From Massospora cicadina (Eukaryota > Entomophthoromycota > Entomophthoromycetes > Entomophthorales > Entomophthoraceae), in contig JAKSZP010004202.1 of NCBI GenBank assembly GCA_022478985.1, positions 60,016 to 124,015 on the forward strand: a DNA stretch of 64,000 nucleotides. The letters run 5' to 3'. The position numbers and the translations under genes were made by a program. This document shows positions 56,380 to 64,000 of the stretch, one piece after another (the stretch's first letter is position 1; each line of letters begins with the position of its first letter). Below the pieces are notes generated by a model that did no database searches, was not told where the DNA came from, and saw only the letters and a program-made list of their open reading frames with translations.

Positions 56380-57500
56380 GGGCTGAGTGATGAAGAACAA
56401 CTCCATTAAGGCTGGAAAGTTCTTCAAACTAATTGAAGGCTGCTTTTACATTGTACCACAGCTAACTGAGCATATAGATCTTATCATTGGAGCTCACAAA
56501 GCCACGGGCCTTGGAGGTTTTAAGAAACATTAATGAACAACTGTAACAGACTTACTTCTGGGAATTTATGCACTTTGATATCCACAAAGCCCTCAGCTGC
56601 TAAAGAGAGTGCCAGGTTAAGTGCCATATTGTAAAAGCACTTCAGATCAACTGGTTAAGCCAAACTTTGCTTTCCACACCATGTTAATTTATGTTGTGGG
56701 GCTGATAACTTCCAGAGGAGGCCAATTTAGATACATTGTGGTGGCTATTGACCACCTTATAAAATGGGTTGAAGCAAACCCAATCAAAGACCTGGGGCTG
56801 CAATGACCGCCAAATTTATTTTGATAAATATTATTATAAACATGGATGACCCCAACTCCTTCTGATAAACAATGGCACAAACTTCACTTCTCAGATAATT
56901 GCCAAGCTTGCCGATTTAGTGGTGTTTCATGGATTCCTGTTGACGCCCTATAAGCTCAATCCCAATGGTATGGTGGAGCGGTTCAACGTCACTCTAGTTG
57001 GCATCCTGCATAAATAGACATCAGGCAGACCATCCAGTTGTAATCTTTTACTGTTTTCCGCTGTCTTCGCATACAATATCACATCTCATTCATCCTTGGG
57101 AAGATTTCTATTGCAGCTCATGTATGGGTGAAACCCCGCATAACCTCTGATCTTATACTCCAGTGACCATGGAGAGGGAATGGCCACAGTCATTATTTAA
57201 AGAAATTTTTATTGTTGATCAATTTCTAAATTGAAGCATACTTCAACGCACTGGCCTAGAAAATGAGATGTAGAGCTTGAAAACCAGAACCCCTATCCTC
57301 TACCCTGCCTCATCATATGGAAGTGAGTACTTTACTATGACAACCATGGGTTTGGAAGGATGAGTAAAATTAAATATATTTGGAAGGGACCATTTGAGAT
57401 CATAGAGAAGTCTTTAACAAATACATACATGCTTAAAGACACCATAAAAGGACATATTGTCAACAGAGTGCATGCCAAATTCTTAAAGTGATTCCACAAG
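56380..57500 (+). pseudogene. Gypsy E integrase
   Basis: After a zinc region (CQVKCHIVKALQINWLSQTL frame, about 56605-56660) the core reads FAFHTMLIYVVGLITSRGGQ (first Asp replaced by Tyr) and [40 protein letters not shown] has Asn for the second Asp. NGMVERFNVTLVGILHK keeps the Glu. The C-terminal part GPFEIIEKSLTNTYMLKDTI and VNRVHAKFLK ends just before the PPT GTGGGGGGATA. Confidence 0.85.
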
Positions 57501-57590
57501 GGCACCAAAAAGTCAGCTCCCACCAACCAATAAATCTTACTGCTAGCAGCAAACCTTTCAAATCTCTAATTTTGATCAAGTGGGGGGATA

Positions 57591-58401
57591 TAATGAAAAT
57601 TGGGTTTAATAACCAAATGAGATTGACCATAGTTATAAAAACCCCAAATGCCCCAAAGACCTCACCACTGCCCTTACCCTGCTATCTATATCCTTTTGCA
57701 GATCAATTCACATTGGTCCGCCACCTGATATTCAGCTAGCACTTTATGAACCTAAATTTAAGCAATTATATATTAACAGCCATAAGATCCTGACTTTTGG
57801 TGGCCCAAACCTTTCAAAAATTTATCTGGATGTCCCATGCCCAACCCAACTCTATTCTTTTAATTAAAAATACCGTAATTGTTCATACAAATCCGCCATG
57901 AATGTTCCAGCTAACCATGAAAGGTATTATAATTATTTGTTTAAGTCTTCCAAAAATGATCCCACTGACCAATATTCATCACTTCCTAAAGATGTACCCA
58001 ACCTTTAGACTGACCCTCGTGGTGACGCTGATAGCTACTAGCAGACCAAAAATAGGAAATGCAATAAGATTTGAGTGCCGCAAAGAAGAAAGATTCACAG
58101 ACCACATTCCAAAGGCATTAGCATATATCTTGGAAGATCACGTATGGAAAGGAAAAACGTGGTAATGCACATTTTAGTAATAACCTTTATCAGTAGAAGT
58201 TTGGCTTATGCTCATGATGACAGATATCTAGAATTAGAAGTACCCAACAAGCTATGGAGAATTTGGAGAATTTGCATTTTATAAAGGCTTATATTTATAT
58301 TAAGCTTTCCACTTACTTTTAGGTAACTGTCTTTACACAGTTTTACCTATGTGCAATAGTTCCTGTGACGATCTTACCCAGTTTTAGTCCCAATTGCAAC
58401 A
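57591..58401 (+). repeat. 3' LTR of gypsy E
   Basis: 811 bp, TAATGAAAATTGG to AATTGCAACA. Partner of 19777-20589. The initial TG has become TA, and CCCTG follows. Confidence 0.8.
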
Positions 58402-58999
58402 CCCTGTATGATAGATTGGTAGCTGCTGCCCCTCACTGCTTCTGGACACCTTCCTCCAACCTACACTCAAACCCACTGCTGTCTTTAAATATGCAGAATA
58501 CTACTATGTAAAAATCAGAAAACTCCGTTCAGATTTGACTAATCTTTAGAAGAGCAGTAACACTTTTCTTAGTCCCCCTCTTCAATAGGTCTTCAATCAT
58601 TAGTCAACATGAATGGGGAAATTTATTTGGTAAATCAAATCTGGATAAGAAGTTAAAGAAAAAAATGAGATTGGGAATTGAACCCAACAATAATTTCTGA
58701 AATCATCAAAATTAGTTTGGACGTTTAGAACTTACTATAAGCAACATCAAAATAGTGCAGAAACCTTGGCCAATATTTTTACTATTGTGAATTAATTGAG
58801 GCATCGATTTCTTTTATTATTGGATTGGGATTGGTGTTCAAAACTGTTAATCACATCATTAAAGATTTGCAACCATCCTCTACTATCAAATTTGGTTTAG
58901 TAACCTCCCCCCTCCCCAGCAAAACATAAAACCCAGCACCCTGCTATTGGTAAAATGTTGGGTTATTTTTATTTGACTTCCTTATTAAAGTTTAAAACT
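58402..58999. other. Unassigned sequence right of gypsy E
   Basis: Apart from CCCTG (58402-58406, likely duplication of E), I find no motif. Short frames such as EYYYVKIRKLRSDLTNL are reminiscent of a gag coiled coil but too short to call. It may be remnants of a still older element. Confidence 0.4.
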
Positions 59000-59324
59000 T
59001 ATGTTACCAGTTTTAAGGGGTGGAAGTTGAGTCGGTAGGGCATATGGCTACCAACCTGAAGGTTGCGGGATCAATTCCCACCCTTTGCACATCAATCAGG
59101 GTGCCAGCCAAAGGAAGCTATTGGCGGTTAGTAGGTATAATAACATGAAAACCTTACCCATGATGTAACTAGAAAAATCTGAGTCCCGATCTGGAGGTGA
59201 AAAAAAACTTTCTACGACAGAGTTGACCCTGCTCAGGTTTCATGTCAATACTTTATTTTTATATTTTGGTAATGTCCATCCCCTGGTTGGCTTACCTCGA
59301 ATAAATAAATATGTTACCAGTTTT
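59000..59324 (+). mobile_element. SINE-2, tRNA-derived, with perfect 15-bp duplication
   Basis: The body 59015-59309 (295 bp) lies between identical TATGTTACCAGTTTT copies (59000-59014 and 59310-59324). The tRNA-like head has an A box (TTGAGTCGGTAGGGC) and a B box (GCGGGATCAATTCCC). The 7-nt loop CTACCAA would place ACC at the anticodon position. A unique middle follows. The tail TGTCCATCCCCTGGTTGGC is shared with HAL1-1 and the LINEs, then ACCTCGAATAAATAAA. It is the best preserved SINE here. Confidence 0.92.
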
Positions 59325-59990
59325 GATATTTATATATATATAATAAATGATTTTGTGCCTAAAGAAGAATGTAATGATGGAATTGTCTGCTGATCTTGCT
59401 GAGGGAAGTAGCTTAAAGCATGATGTGGTCATTCCCTCTTCACTTTCACCAACGCAGGAACCTCACCACCCCTCTCCCACCTCATTTAAGTTAATTCCTA
59501 AGGAGGGCGTCACTTGGCATTCTGAAGTTACTGTTGGGGGTGTCCAAACACCCACACCAACAGACCAGTTTTCTCTTGGCTTGCCCCTGCCTAACACCAG
59601 TCTCACAGTTCCCTTAGTGACTCTAATATAGAACCTTCTAGGGGTTAAGTGTGGGGTAGAACTGTTAAAATGAATGCCAGAGGCCCCAACATCAAGCCAG
59701 GAGCCTATAATAGGGGCAACCGCGGGTCTTACTAGGGCAACCCTCATGAGTGGGAGCAACAGAGAGGATGATGACTCCTTCAAGTTCCACAGTTACTGGT
59801 AGGTTGATTAATTCAGATTGGCTTAAAAAGTAACTCCTCCAATATTGATTTACCAACTTTTTGGCAGATTATCAGACAAATTGTTGGTGCAGGTGCACAC
59901 AATGAATGTGTAAGAATATAGATTAAAAATTGAGGATATGGGCTTTTATGAGTTAAATTACAGCATAAAAAAATGCTGGATTGCTATATT
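59325..59990. other. Unassigned sequence with a plus-strand ORF
   Basis: The frame 59347-59631 (94 codons, LSADLAEGSSLKHDVVIPSS, Pro/Ser/Thr-rich) and, after a stop, MNARGPNIKPGAYNRGNRGS suggest a low-complexity tail of a gag-like or nucleic-acid-binding protein. I do not recognise it. No start context or partner supports it as a gene. Confidence 0.3.
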
Positions 59991-60540
59991 GCAACAACCG
60001 CTCCAAGGTCCTGGTTGCTGCATCTCAGATAACGGTGTGAAGCGCTGGTTATCTAAAGTGCTTAATGGCATGGTGTGGAGGGAAGATTTCACAAACTGTA
60101 AAACTATATAGAGACGAGTTTATTTTTAAAGAAAAATTTAGAAAGGATAATAGCCTAGAAACTTACCCTAAGGAGGACTGCTGCCTTTATAGTAAGGAGG
60201 TGTAGAGAATCAGAAGGGAGCTCAAGAATAGGCCTACACCTGGACTCTTATAGTAGATCTTTATTGGGTAGGTCAGTAAGAGGATAGTAGGTTGAGGGAG
60301 ATTTTTGAATAGCTTAAATCACATCAAAATTTTAGTATCTTGCGTTAAAGTTCAAAGAATAATTCAGATTGATACTAACAACCTTGAATGAATTTGTATA
60401 GAATGATAAGCCATTGAACGGTTCTGCATAAACCTATTCCACCTGTAAGATTGATTTTAATTTCAGGTTAAATTAGCAATATGGGGTTTTAATCCACAAT
60501 CCGGTTTCATTATATGTGAAACCGGATGACTTATTAAAAA
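59991..60540 (-). repeat. Possible LTR of the chromodomain gypsy
   Basis: By position this is downstream of the minus-strand pol. It has a TATA-like CTATATAG (complement near 60105-60112) and a second AT-rich promoter-like block (TTACTATAAAGG complement, about 60186-60198). No partner copy is in the window, so boundaries are not defined. A perfect 11-bp hairpin lies at 60499-60527. Confidence 0.3.
60499..60527. promoter_or_regulatory. Perfect hairpin near the 3' end of the chromodomain gypsy
   Basis: ATCCGGTTTCA (60499-60509), 7-nt loop TTATATG, TGAAACCGGAT (60517-60527). By position it may mark a PPT/LTR boundary or RNA 3' end, as the hairpins of U and G do. Confidence 0.6.
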
Positions 60541-61019
60541 CCGTTAAGATTTATAGAGGGTTTTGGATAGGTTTTAAGGATTTCTGGCATATTTTCAGTG
60601 ACCAGACTATGAATGGGATAAGCCCTATGGTCCTGCGGAGAACCTTATACCAGACACTTCCCTGAACACCCTTTCTATCATTTAGAACAAAATAGAAGAG
60701 GAAGTGGAGGATAGAAAAAGGGGTTCTTTGAGGGCCAGGGCAGTGACCCATCAATTATCTACCACATGAGTAAGATCACTGAGCTGAGTTGGGGGAGCTA
60801 CAAGTTCCTAGGATCCTTTTTTATGCCCATAGGGTATTGTTCCCAGAAAGGTGGAGATGCTGAGCATCAAGACTTGAATTATCCTTTTCCTTCTAAAACT
60901 GTAAAAATCCCACCTTCAGGAGCATGGACTAAGGCATTGTTCTTGTGCTTTTTTTGAGTCCTTGCAAGAATGGCTTATATACTTGAAGGATGATGGGGCG
61001 CATCAAATTTGGCTGGGTG

Positions 61020-61190
61020 GAACTCCCTAATAATCTCCTTTCAGTTTATGAAATCTTTGGTTCTCACCAGCTGTTCTCATATGAGGGGTTGCCTTTCTGA
61101 CTACCAAATTACTAGATGGATTGTCAAGTCTTCCAGAAAGCCAGAATATTCTCTACTTCATCTTTCTGGAAGTTGTAAATCATGATAGGT
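61020..61190 (-). pseudogene. Chromodomain at the integrase C-terminus
   Basis: The minus-strand frame reads DEVENILAFWKT, stop, QSI, two stops, FGSQKGNPSYENSW, stop, EPKIS, stop, TERRLLGSST. It follows the chromodomain pattern (Val-Glu-x-Ile-Leu, then Trp-Lys-Gly, then SW-EP). Family knowledge: such modules tether integrase to modified histones. Only this gypsy in the window shows one. Stops disable it. Confidence 0.65.
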
Positions 61191-61199
61191 TCAGGTGAC

Positions 61200-62200
61200 T
61201 TAGGCATGAGACCTTTAGAGAAGGATAATTGGGGCACATAATATATGGTTTTTTCAGTGGGTGGGGAGCTTGATCTTAACCATATCTTAAGCTCTTCAGC
61301 ACTTCATATGGTCAGGAGTGTTAGCATGAAAACTTTCAAGAATGGACTTTCATGTTCTGATAATGGTTGTCTAACATAAAAAGTGATCATTTCTTTAATA
61401 TACAACCAGGTAACGTTCTTGATCTGCAAACTTCTTATAGTCTTTCACTGCTCTGAACAGGTGATCTTGTACAAAATTATGGTTTTTTCATAGGTGGTTC
61501 AGGAAATTCTCTGCAGCTGGTTTTGTGGAAGTAAGACGGGTACCAAGCTGGATTGAGGAGTTATACACTAATAAATCTTCAAAGGGGGAGAAGTTAGTGG
61601 AATTATGATTGGCGTTGTTATAAACAAACTGCACAAGGGGCAGGTCTGATGCCCTTATGTCGTGGCTAGATGAGATGTAACAGAGGAGGTAGTTATATAG
61701 GGTTTAATTCATACTCTCAGTTTGACCATCCAAATTGGGGTGGTAAGCAGTTGAATGGCATATTTTAATCTGAAGAAGATCAAGAAGGTCACTCCAGAAT
61801 CTGGCGGTAACTTGGGGTCTACATTCACTTAATATCTCCTTAAGGAGAACCAATATAGAGAAAACATACGCAAAAATCATAGCTACAGTCTCTTCCAAAG
61901 TGATAATTGTGTTTCACAGAATAAAGAGGCTAATTTTGATGAAGCAATCAACCACCACCATGATTACATCATAAACCTTGAAAAAGGAAGCTCCACTATG
62001 AAATCAACGGAGACTGACGTCCAGGGACCCTCAGACTGTTCCAGTAGATGAAAGAGACCCTTCTTCCCAGATCTGTTAGATTTTGAGTGGCATAAACTAC
62101 ATATTTGGAGACCCAAGAGGGATCTCTGTCTATGATCTTGACCAGATGTAGGTTCTCTTGACCAATTCCTCACACTTCTATAACCTGGAGTGACCCACTG
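61200..62200 (-). pseudogene. Chromovirus-type gypsy integrase
   Basis: The zinc region and core start lie in frame 62173-61964: SLCHSKSNRSGKKGLFHLLE, then GPWTSVSVDFIVELPFS with the first Asp. The frame 61898-61704 gives QVTARFWSDLLDLLQIKICH and STAYHPNLDGQTESMN with the catalytic Glu. This DGQTE motif separates it from the NGMVER group to which U, A, C, E and G belong. Frameshifted between the blocks. Confidence 0.85.
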
Positions 62201-62469
62201 TTAGAGGATCATGGTGTTCTTGGATCACTTGGCTTGGAGGGTTGGCGGAACCCAAACTCTATCCCAGAAAAATAAAGACTATCCTTTAGGGCATATTGGG
62301 TGCTTTTCTGTGATTTGTTATCCAGGTTCTTATATAACCAGATACCCTCTTAGCTTCCAACTGGACGGTCAGTAATTGGTCAAGGAGGGGCACATTTGAA
62401 GCAGACTAAAAAAGGAAATTAAAAGGGGAGCTAGCATCAGGATTTTAAGGAGAAAACTCAGTTGTGAGG

Positions 62470-62885
62470 TAAGGAAGATCATCTATATAGGGATGCATGG
62501 CAGGGTTCTAACAAAACATGTCCACTAAGACATTCAAAGACCCTTTGACAAACACATACTTAAAGTTAAAGTTGCATAGTTCATAGAAGGTTGGATTGCG
62601 TTGGGTGGACTTATGGGGCTTTTTATAATGCATTATAGACTGGTGGTCAGTCCACACTATGATCTCATGCTGTACTCCCTGAAGGAGTATTGCCAGTGAG
62701 TCAATGTACAGGAAACTGCCGGCAGCTCCTTATCATAAAGCGCTCAGGACTGTTTAGAGTACAAAAACTTTTAGGGAAGATAAGCTACCAGATGCTCAAC
62801 CCCATCATAAACTTGATGGAGCACTGCTCCCACAGCAACTGAGGATGTGTCACAAGCCACAATAAAGGGCATGGGCGTATCTTTT
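62470..62885 (-). pseudogene. Chromovirus-type gypsy RNase H
   Basis: FIVACDTSSVAVGAVLHQVY has the first catalytic Asp and DGVEHLVAYL follows. WTDHQSIMHYKKPHKSTQRN and FNFKYVFVKGSLNVLVDM complete the domain. The RT that should precede it is missing at the right because LINE-2 is inserted immediately upstream (62886). Confidence 0.82.
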
Positions 62886-64000
62886 TTTTATTTGAGGATG
62901 GCTGACCAGGGGACAGACACATCCGGTATGTAGGGAAGATAAAACGGAAAAAAGAAGAGGGAAGAGAGCGCAAAACAAAGGAACTCAAAAGATATGACTT
63001 GGCACACTTGGGTGTGGCTAGGAGCCACGGGTGGTGGATGACTAGACCTTAAGTGGCATGGCAGCTCAGGGGCTAGTAGGGTTTACCGCCTATGAAGACT
63101 GTGAGGTTTTCAATGTCATAACGAAGGAACCAGATTGGAATCCAGTTGCCCATCCGTTTCTTCCATTTGTGTTAGAGATCTGAACAGTCAGGCTTGGAAG
63201 TGGTCTTCCAAATGGCTGTGGAACCTAATGATGGCTTGGTTGAAATTGTGGAGGATCCCGTTGAAAGCGTCGAGGGTAATTGTGTGAATGGACCATATTG
63301 CAATACTCACAATTAGAGCCCTTAGCATCTGGGGGATAGGCGAGACCATGTAGAGTGCCAGGATATCGCGGGATAGTCTGAATTCAGCTGTTGGTGATTG
63401 TTGAAACAAGTGCATCACGTTGCCCAGATATGCATGGACGGCGGGCACTCTTTCAGGCGGTGTGCTAGTGTGTTGGGTCCGCCGCAGATGGCGCATGTCT
63501 TGAACATTGAGAAATTGCGGTCAGCTGTTCTAAATGTATGGCGCATGTAGCGCCACACTGTGGAGCCCACTTGTGGGGATAAGAGGGGGCAGGTGACGAG
63601 GTCCCACACCTGCTTTTGGGTGCGCAAGTCATATGGGACGTCTTGGTAGTCTAGTTAGTCAATCCGGGAAAGAGTAAATGATGGTAGTGGGGCAGGCGCG
63701 TTAGACACCGTTTGTCCCCTGTGGAGTTGCACATAACCAGTTTGAGGGTGAATGTCTTCAGATTGCTGTGCATAGGAGAAGCTCCAATCCCCTTGTCTTA
63801 GGTTGTACAGGATGCGTTTGAAATACCAATTGGTGTTGTGTGGTCCAGTGGCAGTTGGATGTGTTGCAAGATATTTCATCAGAGTTGCAGGGTTGGAGGG
63901 GGACCTCAGATGTAGTGCCCTTGCGAAGTTGGTTTGGGCTGCCTTAGCCCAGTGGGGGATGGTGGTTGGGTGACGTTGTGAGAGCTACCCATGAGCTGAG
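62886..64000 (-). mobile_element. LINE-2, 3' part, continues beyond the window
   Basis: The tail (complement of about 62888-62935) is TGTCCCCTGGTCAGCCATCCTCAAATAAA-like, with a short A run into the target. Inside are frames homologous to the LINE-1 ORF2 C-terminus. The target is the RNase H region of the chromodomain gypsy. GC content is higher than the flank. Its 5' end lies outside the window. Confidence 0.85.
63188..63879 (-). pseudogene. LINE-2 ORF2 C-terminal zinc domain
   Basis: Three frames (63879-63655, 63627-63415, 63496-63188) carry VGSTVWRYMRHTFRTADRN and CAICGGPNTLAHRLKEC (CX2CX7HX4C), matching LINE-1 (VWRCLRRVYRTAERS, CVVCGQYGTLFHRLEKC). FKRILYNLRQGDWSFSYAQQ upstream corresponds to YKRILLSMRSAEWRICISGH. 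Two frameshifts or stops break it. This is the nucleic-acid-binding end of the LINE polymerase protein. Confidence 0.85.

Noticed and set aside
59017..59090. tRNA gene with ACC anticodon position
   Set aside because: The anticodon stem does not close, the 3' acceptor strand continues into SINE sequence, and a 15-bp duplication brackets the whole unit.
1..64000. CRISPR array, bacterial operon, phage or host protein-coding gene
   Set aside because: No regularly spaced short repeats, no operon-like ORF packing, no intact non-TE gene. All strong coding signals are retroelement domains.

Overview
The window is non-coding heterochromatin-like DNA from a eukaryote with a large, repeat-choked genome. 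I see no intact host gene, rRNA gene, canonical tRNA gene, CRISPR array or bacterial operon. Almost every base can be assigned to Ty3/gypsy LTR retrotransposons, a LINE, LINE-related ORF1-only elements and tRNA-derived SINEs. Short LTRs, CCHC gag knuckles, AT-rich decay and stop codons of the kind made by C-to-T change (for example CAA CGA to TAA TGA at 6300-6305) fit a TE-rich fungus such as a rust-like basidiomycete. The taxon is an inference and other TE-rich eukaryotes are possible.

Layout, left half (1-19621): gypsy A (+) has its 5' LTR at the left edge and its 3' LTR ending at 19621. Gypsy U (+) sits in A's 5' LTR and ends at 2450. SINE-1 (5239-5372) lies between A's protease and RT. 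An LTR-like insertion X splits A's integrase. X is itself split by two abutting minus-strand non-LTR elements: HAL1-1 (8097-10028, ORF1-only) and LINE-1 (10048-15314). A second ORF1-only element, HAL1-2 (about 17105-19023), sits in A's 3' LTR.

Layout, centre (19777-58401): gypsy E (+) has 5' LTR 19777-20589 and 3' LTR 57591-58401. It is split by gypsy F (23862-54638). F is split by three further complete gypsy elements: C (24631-33711, +), D (35455-43250, +) and G (45868-51925, -). D is in turn split by a 1340-bp solo LTR (41029-42368). The order rests on LTR pairs, flanking duplications, and reading frames that rejoin across the inserts.

Layout, right end (58407-64000): unassigned sequence, SINE-2 with a perfect 15-bp duplication (body 59015-59309), a minus-strand chromodomain gypsy (about 60.9-62.88 kb), and the 3' part of LINE-2 (62886-64000, -) inserted in it.

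How the parts relate: the LINEs, the ORF1-only elements and the SINEs share one 3' tail (a TGTCC-TCCCC-TGGTTGGC-ACCTCGAATAAAT pattern). This suggests one LINE machinery mobilises three size classes of element. The gypsy families share a primer-binding site close to TGGTGCTCACTACAGG. All copies carry stops or frameshifts and look dead, although some LINE-1 and gypsy C domains remain well preserved.
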